NCBI RefSeq assembly: GCF_014196295.1
Contig: NZ_JACIDK010000004.1
Location: 186,001 to 250,000, forward strand
Source: Phenylobacterium haematophilum
GTDB lineage: Bacteria; Pseudomonadota; Alphaproteobacteria; Caulobacterales; Caulobacteraceae
DNA: 64,000 bases
Direction: 5' to 3'
Position 1 is the first letter of the stretch. Every line of letters starts with the position of its first letter. A program made the position numbers and the translations under genes. Under the pieces are notes generated by a model. That model had not been told where the DNA came from, did no database searches, and worked only from the letters and a program-made list of their open reading frames with translations. Positions 42,682 to 54,330 of the stretch are shown in pieces.

Positions 42682-43443
42682 CTACTGCGGCGGAGGCGGC
42701 GGCTGCGCCGGATCCGGCACCGTGACATAGACGACCGTGTCGCCCTCGTAGCGCGGTTCGTAGTACATGCCGCCACAGGAATAGTACGACCCGTAGTAGG
42801 GCGAGCAGCCATAGGGCAGCGCGTAGTACATCGACCCGTAGATCGCCGCCGAGGTCACCGCCGCGGCCGTGCCGAACGCGATGCCGGCGCCGATCGGATG
42901 GTCGTCCCAGCCGCCCCAGCCCCAATCGTTGTCGCCATCGATATTGATATCGTTGCCGACATTGATGTCGCCGCGGTTGATATTGTTGTTGTTGCCGCGG
43001 TTGCCGTCGCCGCGCGCCGGGAGCTGCCCGGCGCTGGCCCGCCCGCCCTGCCCGGCGTTCGGTCGGTTCCCCGCATAGGCGCCCTGGCCTCCGGCGGGCC
43101 GATTGCCCGCATAGCCGCCTTGGCCCGCGGAAGGGCGGCCGCTGGCGTATGCGCCCTGCGCGCCGCTCGTGCGGCCGCCGGAATAGGCGCCCTGCCCGCG
43201 GCTGCCGCCATAGCTGCTGCCTCGGCTCATCGAACTGCTCTGCCGGGGAGGCGAGCTCATGCTGCGCGAGGCGCCGCCCATGCTGCCCCGGCTCATCGAC
43301 GAGCCGCGGCTCATGCTGGACATGCCGCCGCCGCGCACGCCGCCGCCGCCGCGGCCGCGGGCGTAGCTGTCGAACGCCGCCATGCAGACGATCGAGACGA
43401 TCGCCGTGGCGAGGGTCGCTCGATAAAGACGCGCTTTGGTCAT
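42682..43443 (-). CDS. Low-complexity Gly/Ser/Arg-rich exported protein
   Basis: A 253-residue protein with an N-terminal signal (ATAIVSIVCMAAFDSYA), tandem SMSRGS repeats, then QGAYAGNRP-type repeats, an Asn-rich segment (GNNNNINRGDINVGND), a hydrophobic stretch (GIAFGTAAAVTSAAIYGS) and a cysteine-bearing Tyr-rich tail before a poly-Pro end. It probably lies in the cell envelope. It is middle gene of the DUF2092/amidohydrolase operon. The function is unknown. Confidence 0.78.
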   Translation of the reverse strand: MTKARLYRATLATAIVSIVCMAAFDSYARGRGGGGVRGGGMSSMSRGSSMSRGSMGGASRSMSSPPRQSSSMSRGSSYGGSRGQGAYSGGRTSGAQGAYASGRPSAGQGGYAGNRPAGGQGAYAGNRPNAGQGGRASAGQLPARGDGNRGNNNNINRGDINVGNDINIDGDNDWGWGGWDDHPIGAGIAFGTAAAVTSAAIYGSMYYALPYGCSPYYGSYYSCGGMYYEPRYEGDTVVYVTVPDPAQPPPPPQ

Positions 43444-43456
43444 CGCCGCATCCTCC

Positions 43457-44239
43457 TCAACGCGCCGCCATGAACTTGATCGGCTTGGCGTCCCCCGCGG
43501 GCGTGAAGGCGAAATCCTTCTGGGTGTAGACGGGGTTCTCGACCCAGCTCAGCCGCGCCACATAGGTCGGGCCGGTCTCGTCGGTACGGTCGATGATCAC
43601 CAGCTTCTTGGGCAGCGGCTTGTCGCCCTTCGCGATCCAGATCTGCCAGTCCATGTCCTTTTCGCGGAAGGCGTAGTGCTCGGTCGGCACGCCGTCGATC
43701 GTCGCCGGTCCGACGGCGAATCCCGAGATCAGCTTGTCCTCGCGCGTCTTGTCGCCGTTCCAATGGAACAGGTCTTCGAGCGGCAGCGCGATGCCGTACT
43801 TGTCGTAGATGGCGTCCAGGGTGGCGATGTTCGTCGCCGGCGCGTCGACCGTTGCGTAGTACTTCAGCTCGGGCGCGGAGACGGTGAACGACTTCCCGTC
43901 ATAGAAAAACGTCCGCTTCTTGATGTCGCTGTTAAGGTCGATGACGAAGCCGTTGGGGCGGCGGACCTTGTAGTTGGTCACTCCATCCAGTTGCAGCCGC
44001 TGACCGTCCACCGTGACGACGTCGATCGTCGAGTTGGCGGTGAGCCCGAACGTCTTCAACGTGTCCAGATAGGCACCCATGCGCTTGAGCGCCTTGAGGG
44101 CGTCCTCCTCGACCTCCTGCGGCGGCAGCTCCGCTCCCGCCGCCGGCTTCGCCGCCGGCGCAGGCTGCTGCGCTTGGGCGAGCCCGGATGCTGAAAGTAG
44201 AAGCGCTACGGAACTGGCGAGCGCCGAATGGATCCGCAT
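43457..44239 (-). CDS. DUF2092 periplasmic protein
   Basis: A 260-residue protein with a signal peptide (SVALLLSASGLAQAQ) and a LolA-like beta structure: EDALKALKRMGAYLDTLKTF, TVDGQRLQLDGVTNYKVRRP, FFYDGKSFTVSAPELKYYATV, the DUF2092 pattern. A lipid- or hydrophobic-ligand-binding role is possible by fold analogy. First gene of an operon (13-base gap to the Gly-rich gene). Confidence 0.88.
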   Translation of the reverse strand: MRIHSALASSVALLLSASGLAQAQQPAPAAKPAAGAELPPQEVEEDALKALKRMGAYLDTLKTFGLTANSTIDVVTVDGQRLQLDGVTNYKVRRPNGFVIDLNSDIKKRTFFYDGKSFTVSAPELKYYATVDAPATNIATLDAIYDKYGIALPLEDLFHWNGDKTREDKLISGFAVGPATIDGVPTEHYAFREKDMDWQIWIAKGDKPLPKKLVIIDRTDETGPTYVARLSWVENPVYTQKDFAFTPAGDAKPIKFMAAR

Positions 44240-44467
44240 GGTCGTTCTCTAAGGTTCGGCAAGGACCGGCTTGCCGATCCTCCTTGATGAGCGTGATTGT
44301 CCGCCCATCAGCCGCCTCTAACCATTGGTAGAATCCCTAGGCGGCGCCTCCCGCGAAGAACTGACTGAGGTCTATTCTTGATGGGAGGCGTCCACCGCTC
44401 GCCCCGCCACGCTCGCCGCTTGTCCCAGAGCCCTTTTCGAGGCCGGGACCGGTGCGATCATCGGACC

Positions 44468-46396
44468 ATGATCCCGCGCTTCTCAGTTCCGGCCATCGCC
44501 GCCCTCGCCCTCGCCGCCTGCAGCCCGCAAGGCCACGCGCCCGCCCCGGCGCCGGACACCGACTGGCCCCATTACGGCGGCGACGCCGGCGGCCAGCGGT
44601 TCTCCCCCGCCGCTCAGATCACCCCGGCCAACGTCCGGGGGCTGAAGGTCGCCTGGACCTACTCCACCGGTCACATGAGGACCCACGCCGACGCGGTCCA
44701 ACGCGCCGCGTTCGAGGCCACTCCGATCCTGGCCGGCGGCCGGCTCTTCCTCTGCAGCCCCTTCAACGTCGCCAGCGCCCATGCCCCCGGCACGGGCCAG
44801 GCGCTCTGGACCTTCGACCCGAAGATTGACGCGGGCGCGCGCTATCCCAACAGCTTCAACTGCCGCGGCGTCGCCTACTGGCGCGATCCCGCCGCCCCGG
44901 CGGACGCGCCCTGCGCCGAGCGCATCTTCATGGCCACGAACGACCGGCGGCTGTTCGCGCTCGACGCCGCCACCGGCAAGGCCTGCGCGGCCTTCGGCCA
45001 AGGCGGCCAGGTCGACGCCATGCCGGGCGCCCAGCTGGCGCGGTCGGGCGGCGCCCAGATCACCTCCGCCCCGGTGGTGATCGACGGCGTCGTCGTGGTC
45101 GGCTCCTCCATCGACGACAACCAGCGGGTTCGCGAGACGCCCGGCGCGGTCCACGCCTTCGACGCGGTCACCGGCGCCCTGCGCTGGACCTACGATCCGC
45201 TGCAGGCGGCCGGCCCAGGCGTCGTCGCCGGCGCCGCCAATGTCTGGGCTCCGATGTCGGCCGATCCGGCCCGCGGCCTGGTGTTCCTGCCGACCTCCAG
45301 CCCCAGCCCGGACTTCTACGGGGCGGCGCGGCCAGGCGATGCCGCCCACGCCAACTCGGTCGTCGCCGTTCACGCCGCCACCGGTCAGGTCGCCTGGGCC
45401 TTCCAGACCACCCACCACGACGTTTGGGACTACGACGTCCCAGCCCAGCCGACCCTGGCCATGCTCGCCTACCGCGGCGGTGCGCTCCGCCCGGCGGTGA
45501 TCCAGACCACCAAGCAGGGCCTGGTGTTCACCCTCGACCGCGAGACCGGCCGCCCGATCATCCCGGTCGAGGAACGCCCCGTCCCCCAGGGCGGCGAGGT
45601 CGGCGAGGTGCTCTCGCCCACCCAGCCGTTCCCGGTGGCGCCGGAGCCGCTCGCCCCCAATCGCATCAGGCCTGACGACGCCTTCGGCCTGACGCCCTGG
45701 GACAGGGACGCCTGCCGCAAGCTGATCGCCGGGGCCCGCAACGAGGGGCTCTACACCCCGCCCAGCACCAAGGGGACGATCCTCTACCCGTTCACCGGCG
45801 GCGGCTCGAACTGGGGCGGCCTGGCCTTCGACCAACGCCGGGGCGTGGCTTTCCTCAACACCTCCTCGGCCCTGCACAAGGTGACGCTGATCCCCGCCGC
45901 CAAGGTCGCCGGAGAGAAGCGGGCCCATCCCGACCTGGAGATCAGCCCCCAGGCCGGCGCGCCCTACGGCATGCGCCGCGAGCTGCTGGTCTCGCCGCTC
46001 GGTCTGCCCTGCAATCCGCCGCCCTGGGGCCTGCTCACCGCCGTCGACATGACCACCGGCAAGATCCTCTGGCGCACGCCGCTCGGCACGACCCGCGACC
46101 TGGCGCCCGGCTCGCAGCTGGTCATGCGCGGGGTCGGAACGCCGAACATGGGCGGCCCGATCGCCACAGCCTCGGGCCTGGTGTTCATCGGCGCGGCCAT
46201 GGACGACTACCTCCGCGCCTTCGACGCCAAGTCCGGCCAGGAGCTCTGGAAAGGCCGCCTGCCGGCCGGCGGCCAGGCGACCCCGATGACCTATGTCTGG
46301 AAGGGCCGCCAGTACGTGGTCATCGCCGCCGGCGGCCACGCCAAGGGCGACACCCGCCGCGGCGATCAGGTGATCGCCTTCGCCCTACCCGACTAA
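44468..46396 (+). CDS. PQQ-dependent dehydrogenase, lipoprotein (quinoprotein GDH-like)
   Basis: A 642-residue beta-propeller quinoprotein. It begins with a lipoprotein signal (AIAALALAAC, lipid on the cysteine) followed by DWPHYGGDAGGQRFSPAAQI, the standard PQQ-enzyme start. Later marks are TTHHDVWDYDVPAQPTL, GGGSNWGGLAFD and GVGTPNMGGPIATASG. Such enzymes oxidise sugars or alcohols in the periplasm and pass electrons to quinones. ATG at 44468 is chosen because the lipobox follows; the frame opens 30 codons earlier. No PQQ biosynthesis genes are in the window. Confidence 0.9.
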   Translation: MIPRFSVPAIAALALAACSPQGHAPAPAPDTDWPHYGGDAGGQRFSPAAQITPANVRGLKVAWTYSTGHMRTHADAVQRAAFEATPILAGGRLFLCSPFNVASAHAPGTGQALWTFDPKIDAGARYPNSFNCRGVAYWRDPAAPADAPCAERIFMATNDRRLFALDAATGKACAAFGQGGQVDAMPGAQLARSGGAQITSAPVVIDGVVVVGSSIDDNQRVRETPGAVHAFDAVTGALRWTYDPLQAAGPGVVAGAANVWAPMSADPARGLVFLPTSSPSPDFYGAARPGDAAHANSVVAVHAATGQVAWAFQTTHHDVWDYDVPAQPTLAMLAYRGGALRPAVIQTTKQGLVFTLDRETGRPIIPVEERPVPQGGEVGEVLSPTQPFPVAPEPLAPNRIRPDDAFGLTPWDRDACRKLIAGARNEGLYTPPSTKGTILYPFTGGGSNWGGLAFDQRRGVAFLNTSSALHKVTLIPAAKVAGEKRAHPDLEISPQAGAPYGMRRELLVSPLGLPCNPPPWGLLTAVDMTTGKILWRTPLGTTRDLAPGSQLVMRGVGTPNMGGPIATASGLVFIGAAMDDYLRAFDAKSGQELWKGRLPAGGQATPMTYVWKGRQYVVIAAGGHAKGDTRRGDQVIAFALPD

Positions 46397-46463
46397 ACCG
46401 CCTTGACCGCCGCAGCGTAACGGGCGGAGCGTGGCCCCAAAATTTTGGGAAGGACGCTCCGCC

Positions 46464-47876
46464 ATGACTGCTACGCCAGACTTCAAGCTCCTTATCGGCG
46501 GCCAGCTGGTGGCCGGCGACGCGACGATGGACGTCATCAACCCGGCCACCGAACAGACCGTCGCCGTCTGCTCGCGCGCCTCGAAGGCCCAGCTCGACCA
46601 GGCCGTCGCCGCCGCCAAGGCCGCGTTCCCGGCCTGGGCCGCGACCTCGATCGACGAGCGCCGCAAGGCGCTGCTGGCCATGGCCGACGCCATCCAGGGC
46701 GCCCTGCCGGAGCTGTCGCGGCTGCTGACGCAGGAACAGGGCAAGCCGCTGCAGGCGGCGATGGGCGAGGTGTTCGGCGCGGCCGCCTTCTTCCGCTACT
46801 TCGCCACCCTCGACCTGCCGGCCAAGACCGTGCAGGACGACGACAAGGGCCGCGTCGAGATCCGCCGCAAGCCGCTCGGCGTGATCGGGGCCATCGTGCC
46901 CTGGAACTTCCCGCTGATCCTGATGGCGTTCAAGGTTCCGGCCGCCCTGCTGGCCGGCAACACCATCGTGCTCAAGCCCGCGGCGACCACGCCGCTCTCG
47001 ACCCTCAAGATCGCCGAACTGGTCAAGGACCTGGCGCCGCCCGGCGTGCTCAACGTCATCGCCGACGCCAACGACCTGGGCGCTGCGATCACCGGCCACC
47101 CCGACATCCGCAAGATCAGCTTCACCGGCTCGACCGAGACCGGCAAGCGGGTCATGGCGGGCGCCGCCGACGCCCTCAAGCGCGTGACCCTCGAGCTCGG
47201 CGGCAACGACGCGGCGATCGTGCTGGATGATGTCGACCCGGTCGAGACCGCGCCGAAGATCTTCGCCGCCGCCTTCCAGAACTCCGGCCAGGTCTGCATC
47301 GCCGCCAAGCGGGTCTACATCCACGAAAGCATCTACGACGCCATGTGCGACGAGCTGGGCAAGCTAGCAGACGCGGCCGTGGTCGGCGACGGACTGGAAC
47401 AGGGCACCGAGTTCGGGCCGCTGCAGAACAAGGCCCAGTTCGACAAGGTCCTGGGCTACATCGAAGCCGGCCGCCGCGACGGCAAGGTCATCGCCGGCGG
47501 CGAGCGCGCTGGCGACACGGGCTACTTCATCCGCCCGACCATCGTGCGCGACATCACCGACGGCTCGAAGCTGGTCGACGAGGAGCAGTTCGGCCCGGTG
47601 CTGCCGCTGATCAAGTTTTCCGACGCCGCCGACGCCGTGGCCCGCGCCAACGCCTCGGACTACGGCCTCGGCGGCTCGATCTGGGCCAAGGACGCCGAGC
47701 GCGCCTGGGGCCTGGCGGCCGGCATGGAGTCGGGCACGGTCTGGATCAACAAGCACGCCGACCTGCAGCCGCACCTGCCGTTCGGCGGCGCCAAGCTGTC
47801 GGGCGTCGGCAGCGAGCTGGGCGAGGAAGGCCTGAAGGAATTCACCCAGGTCCAGGTGCTCAACATGGCCCGCTGA
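46464..47876 (+). CDS. NAD(P)-dependent aldehyde dehydrogenase
   Basis: A 470-residue ALDH with all core motifs: PWNFPLILMAFKV, the SFTGSTETGKRVM cofactor loop, general base glutamate in TLELGGNDAAIV, catalytic cysteine in NSGQVCIAAKRVYIH and the late EEQFGPVLPLIKF. ATG at 46464 has GGAAGGA upstream; an earlier in-frame ATG at 46431 lacks one. Substrate unknown. It follows the PQQ dehydrogenase by 67 bases, so an alcohol-to-aldehyde-to-acid pathway is possible. Confidence 0.93.
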   Translation: MTATPDFKLLIGGQLVAGDATMDVINPATEQTVAVCSRASKAQLDQAVAAAKAAFPAWAATSIDERRKALLAMADAIQGALPELSRLLTQEQGKPLQAAMGEVFGAAAFFRYFATLDLPAKTVQDDDKGRVEIRRKPLGVIGAIVPWNFPLILMAFKVPAALLAGNTIVLKPAATTPLSTLKIAELVKDLAPPGVLNVIADANDLGAAITGHPDIRKISFTGSTETGKRVMAGAADALKRVTLELGGNDAAIVLDDVDPVETAPKIFAAAFQNSGQVCIAAKRVYIHESIYDAMCDELGKLADAAVVGDGLEQGTEFGPLQNKAQFDKVLGYIEAGRRDGKVIAGGERAGDTGYFIRPTIVRDITDGSKLVDEEQFGPVLPLIKFSDAADAVARANASDYGLGGSIWAKDAERAWGLAAGMESGTVWINKHADLQPHLPFGGAKLSGVGSELGEEGLKEFTQVQVLNMAR

Positions 47877-47885
47877 CGGCCGGGC

Positions 47886-47907
47886 GTCCCCGGCTCCGGC
47901 CGGGGAC
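47886..47907. terminator. Hairpin between aldehyde dehydrogenase and mipA-like gene
   Basis: GTCCCCGGC and GCCGGGGAC pair perfectly over 9 bases with a 4-base loop, exactly between two converging genes. No T-tract. Confidence 0.6.
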
Positions 47908-48726
47908 TCACCGTCCCAGCGTGTAGCGCGCGCTGAGGCTGATGCTGAACTGGTCGGGCGAGCCCAACTGCTCGACGATCGGGCTGTCGGCGCTGTCGCC
48001 CGTGATCCGGGAATAGGTGGCGATGCTCTCCACGCTCCAGCGCGGCGTCACCCGATACTTCGCGCTGGCCACGACGCCGGGCGACCAGGACATGCCGCTC
48101 GGCGAATAGGCGGCGAGCCCCAGCGGGCTGCGCGAAGCCTCCAGCGGGGAGACCGCAAAGTAAGTGCTGGTGAAATCGTCGTCGCCCCAATCGAGCCGCG
48201 GCCCGGCGGTCAGCGTCCAACGCTCGCCGCGCGCGACGGCGTCGGCCGCGAAGCTTCCGACCCAGGCCTCATGGCCGCCGAATCCGCGGCGCACCTCGGC
48301 CCGCAGCCGCAGCCAGTCGCTCGTCCACCAGTTGACGAAGCCGCCGGCCTCCACGGTCGGATCGATCTTGTCGAACCCACGCAGGTCATCCTCGTCCTTG
48401 CGCTCAGAGCGCCAGCGCCCGACCAGGCCGGCCGTCACCGCCCCCCTGCCCAGCAGGCCCAGGCTCACGCCGTCGTCCGGCGCCCCGGTCGGGGTCGGCG
48501 CCGCAACGCGCCGCGACAGCACCACCGCGCCGGTGAGCGACGGCTGATAGTCGTCCGATCCGAGATAGTCGGGTGCGTAGCGCACCCCGGCCCTGACACT
48601 GTCCAGCGTCCAGCCGAGGACGGTCGGCGCCTCCTGCGCCGCCGCCGGCGACGCCGCGACGGCCGCGATCACCGCGACGAGGCAAGACTTGATAAGCTGG
48701 GACGCGACTGAACCTCGAACGCCCAT
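47908..48726 (-). CDS. MipA/OmpV family outer-membrane protein
   Basis: A 272-residue barrel protein with signal peptide (CLVAVIAAVAASPAAAQ), then VRAGVRYAPDYLGSDDYQPS, the MipA/OmpV opening, GLVGRWRSERKDED and a C-terminal SISLSARYTLGR. MipA-type proteins scaffold murein enzymes or form small barrels. Nothing nearby points to a specific partner. Confidence 0.88.
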   Translation of the reverse strand: MGVRGSVASQLIKSCLVAVIAAVAASPAAAQEAPTVLGWTLDSVRAGVRYAPDYLGSDDYQPSLTGAVVLSRRVAAPTPTGAPDDGVSLGLLGRGAVTAGLVGRWRSERKDEDDLRGFDKIDPTVEAGGFVNWWTSDWLRLRAEVRRGFGGHEAWVGSFAADAVARGERWTLTAGPRLDWGDDDFTSTYFAVSPLEASRSPLGLAAYSPSGMSWSPGVVASAKYRVTPRWSVESIATYSRITGDSADSPIVEQLGSPDQFSISLSARYTLGR

Positions 48727-48893
48727 GGCGCACCCTCCGCCAGCTGCCGCTCACCCAACGCACAGCTTCGCCGTTCGGTTGCCGACACCGCGCCCGCCGC
48801 AGATTGTCGCCGGTGCGCTGATGCCAGCTTGCGTTCATCTCTGCGATCTAGGATCAGAGCCGTCCGAACCCTGAGTGATCGAACGGAACTCAC

Positions 48894-50236
48894 GTGCGCA
48901 CCTCCATCGTCCATCCCGGAGCCGACAACCTCCGCTACGAAATCCGCCAGATCGTGGAGGTCGCCAAGGCAATCGAGGCCGCAGGCCAGCCGATCCGCTG
49001 GGAGAACATCGGCGACCCCGTCGCCAAGGGCGAACACCCGCCCGCCTGGATCAAGGAGATCGTCGGGCGCGTCGCCCAGGACGACCTGAGCTTCGCCTAC
49101 TCCCCGACCAAGGGCCTGGACGACACCCGCGCCTACATCGCCAATGAGCGGAACCTGGAAGGCGGCATCCAGATCACCGCCGACGACATCCTGTTCTTCA
49201 ACGGGCTCGGCGACGCCATCTCGACGATCTACGGTGCGCTGCACCCGTCCGCCCGCGTGATCGGCCCGAACCCAGCCTATCCGACCCACTCCTCGGCCGA
49301 GGCCGCCCACGCCGGCGCGCCGCACATCACCTATCGCCTCGATCCGCAGAACGGCTGGAAGCCGGACCTCGCCGACCTCGAATCCAAGGTCGCGGCCAAT
49401 CCGCATATCGCCGCCATCCTGATCATCAATCCCGACAACCCGACCGGCTTCGTCTATCCACAGGACACCCTGGCCGCGATCGTCGACATCGCCCGCCGCT
49501 ACGGCCTGTTCCTGATCTCCGACGAGATCTATTCGAACCTCGCCTATCCCGGCTCGGACATGCGCAAGCTGGCTTCGGTGATCGCCAGGTGCCGGCCATC
49601 GCCATGCGCGGCATCTCCAAGGAATTCCCCTGGCCCGGCGCGCGCTGCGGCTGGATCGAGATCTACAACCGCGACCAGGACGCCGACTTCGACCGCTTCG
49701 CCCGTTCGCTGCTTGAGACCAAGATGCTGGAGGTCTGCGCCACCACCCTGCCCCAGCGCGTGCTGCCGCAGGTGATGGGCGACCCGCGCTACTATCCCTA
49801 CCTGGAGGAGCGCGTCGGCGCCTATGACCGCCGCGCCAAGCGCGCCGCCCAGGTGCTGTCCGACATTCCCGAGATCACCATCCATCCGGCCCGCGGCGCC
49901 TTCTACATGACCGCAGTCTTCCGGCACGGGGCGCTGAACCTCGACCAGTCGCTGCCGGCGCCCGATAGCGCCGCGGCGATCATCGCCCCGCATCTTGGGG
50001 CGGCGCTCGACCAGCGCTTCGTGCTCCACCTGCTGGCCGCCACCGGCATCTGCGTGGTGCCGCTCTCCACCGGCTTCAACTCCGACCTGCAGGGATTCCG
50101 CTTCACCCTGCTGGAGGCCGACGAAACCAAGTTCGAGGCGGTGCTGACGGACCTCGCCGCGGCTCTGCGCGCTTATCTCGCCAGCGGCCATGCGGCGCTC
50201 GACGCCGCCGCCCGGCCCAGCGTCACGGCAGCCTGA
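48894..50236 (+). pseudogene. Class I/II aminotransferase broken by a frameshift
   Basis: Two frames make one protein: 48894 to about 49586 (MRTSIVHPGADNLRYEIRQI through SDEIYSNLAYPGSDMRKLASVIA) and about 49589 to 50236 (VPAIAMRGISKEFPWPGARCGW to the end). They are joined by a one-base loss near 49585-49589. The PLP lysine (ISKEFPWPG) lies after the shift, so the upstream product would be inactive. The protein resembles roughly 450-residue PLP aminotransferases. Clean homology on both sides means either a recent pseudogene or a sequencing error. Confidence 0.85.
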
Positions 50237-50251
50237 AGCCAAGCTGCGCCT

Positions 50252-50285
50252 CGCCCCGCGCTATCCACGCGCGGGGCGTTTCTAT
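50252..50285 (+). terminator. Terminator after the aminotransferase gene
   Basis: CGCCCCGCGC (50252-50261) pairs perfectly with GCGCGGGGCG (50269-50278) across a 7-base loop, followed by TTTCTATGCTTTTT. Confidence 0.8.
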
Positions 50286-50341
50286 GCTTTTTCCGCAACC
50301 CATTGATTGTCTCGATGGAGACGACAAAGTTTTCCCATTAG

Positions 50342-52597
<2,256 letters not shown>

Positions 52598-52619
52598 GCT
52601 CCGGCAGGTTCTGCTGTGT

Positions 52620-52651
52620 TCAACGCCCCCGACTCCTGTCGGGGGCGTTGA
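52620..52651 (+). terminator. Hairpin terminator of katG
   Basis: A perfect 14-bp inverted repeat (TCAACGCCCCCGAC and its complement) with the 4-base loop TCCT, 22 bases after the katG stop, followed by ATCCCTTT. The U-tract is short. Confidence 0.75.
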
Positions 52652-52859
52652 TCCCTTTGGCGGCGCGTCCCTCGCGCCGTCGACCGCGTTTGGGGCCCCC
52701 GTCCACTTCGCTGGCGTTTCCCACATTCGCACCGGCGGTGTGCGCGCAGCGGCCTGGGCGCGGCGACCACCTCGCCTCGGTCCGAACGCGCCCCATTGGC
52801 TTTCGCTGCGGAATGCTGGCAGTTCTCTGCGCCTGCGCTAACGAACCCGAGCACCATCC

Positions 52860-53537
52860 ATGCTGTTTGACGACGTCATCCTCGGCCGCCGGAGCATCCG
52901 CGGCTACAAGCCCGATCCGGTTCCGCGCAAGCTGATCGAGGAGATCCTCGCCCTCGCCATGCGCGCGCCCTCGTCGATGAACACCCAGCCGTGGAACTTC
53001 TACGTTCTCACCGGCGAGCCGCTCGACAGGATCCGGGCCGGCAACACCGAGCGCAACCTGGCCGGCGTGCCGCATTCGCGCGAGTTCCGCACCGGCGAGC
53101 CCTTCACCGGCCAGCACCGCGACCGGCAGGTCGGCGTCGCCAAGCAGCTGTTCGCCGCCATGGGCATAGCCCGCGAGGACAAGGAGATGCGCCAGGACTG
53201 GGTGCTGCGCGGCTTCCGCCAATTCGACGCGCCGGTCTGTGTGATCATCACCTACGACCGCGTCCTGGCCGGCAGCGACGACACCCCCTTCGACTGCGGC
53301 GCGGTGACCACCGCCCTGGTCAACGCCGCCTGGTCGCGCGGCCTCGGCGCGGTGATCAACAGCCAGGGCATCATGCAGTCCCCGGTGGTCCGCGAACACG
53401 CCGGCATCGCCGACGACCAGGTGATCATGAAGGCCGTCGCCTTGGGCTGGCCGGACGATGACTTCCCCGCCAACGCCGTGGTCTCCGAGCGCAAGTCGGT
53501 GGCCGAGGCCAGCGTCTTCGTCGGCTTCGACGACTAG
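52860..53537 (+). CDS. Nitroreductase family protein
   Basis: A 225-residue FMN enzyme with the family opening ILGRRSIRGYKPDPVP, the FMN-contact segment RAPSSMNTQPWNFYVL, and GLGAVINSQGIMQ with ALGWPDDDFPANAV near the end. It reduces nitro compounds, quinones or similar with NAD(P)H. It stands alone after katG, possibly part of general stress defence (inference). Confidence 0.9.
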   Translation: MLFDDVILGRRSIRGYKPDPVPRKLIEEILALAMRAPSSMNTQPWNFYVLTGEPLDRIRAGNTERNLAGVPHSREFRTGEPFTGQHRDRQVGVAKQLFAAMGIAREDKEMRQDWVLRGFRQFDAPVCVIITYDRVLAGSDDTPFDCGAVTTALVNAAWSRGLGAVINSQGIMQSPVVREHAGIADDQVIMKAVALGWPDDDFPANAVVSERKSVAEASVFVGFDD

Positions 53538-54187
53538 GTCGTCCGCTCCGAGGCCTCGAACACCGCCAGCTGGTCGGCGAAGGCCCGCTGGTGGGCCGGC
53601 CGCGCCTCGCCGCGGGCGACATAGACGGCCAGGTTCGGATAGTCAGCCAGCAGCTCTGCGCCTGCTGGCCGGCGCAGCACGCTGACCATCATCAGGTCGC
53701 CCGCGCTGAACGCCCCGTCCAGCCACTCGGCCTCGCCCAAGCGGCGCGACAACGCCTCCAGCCGGCTCCGCACGCGGGCCTCCAGCATCGGCGCGCGCGC
53801 GTCGAACCACGGCTTGTCGCGCTCGACCAGCCGCGCCTGCTCGCGCTCGACGATCGGCGGCTCGACCGTGTTCAGCGCTGCGAACATCCAGCCGATCACC
53901 CGGGCCCGCGCGTCCGGATCGGCCGGCAGCAGTCCCTCGTGGCGCTCGGCCAGATGCAGGATGATCGCCCCGGACTCGAACAGCGCCAGCTCGCCGTCCT
54001 CGAAGGTCGGGATCTGCCCGAACGGATGCAGCGCCAGGTGCGCCGGCTGTTTCATCGCCGCGAACGAAACCAGCCGCACTTCGTAGGGCTGGCCGACCTC
54101 CTCCAGCGCCCAGCGCACGCGCATGTCGCGCGCCAGCCCCCGGCCGCGGTCGGGCGAAGCTTCGAATGCGGTGATGATCGGCGCCAT
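53534..54187 (-). CDS. Glutathione S-transferase family protein
   Basis: A 217-residue GST with the thioredoxin-like N domain (PITAFEASPDRG region, FGQIPTFEDGELALFESGAI with the cis-Pro and the Glu-Ser pair that binds the gamma-glutamyl group) and an all-helical C domain (FSAGDLMMVSVLRR). ATG 54187 has GGAG 7 bases upstream; an in-frame start at 54202 is less likely. It overlaps the nitroreductase stop by 4 bases, convergently. Confidence 0.9.
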   Translation of the reverse strand: MAPIITAFEASPDRGRGLARDMRVRWALEEVGQPYEVRLVSFAAMKQPAHLALHPFGQIPTFEDGELALFESGAIILHLAERHEGLLPADPDARARVIGWMFAALNTVEPPIVEREQARLVERDKPWFDARAPMLEARVRSRLEALSRRLGEAEWLDGAFSAGDLMMVSVLRRPAGAELLADYPNLAVYVARGEARPAHQRAFADQLAVFEASERTT

Positions 54188-54330
54188 GCAGGTCTCCTTC
54201 ATTTCCCCGAGGACGAGCCGGCGGTCTGCGTTCCGACACCCTGCGCGCTTTGCCGCAGGGCGCGGCCCCCGCGAACCCCGCTAGAGCTTGGCCGGGGGAC
54301 ATCTATGACTGGAGTTCGTGCGTGGTCACG

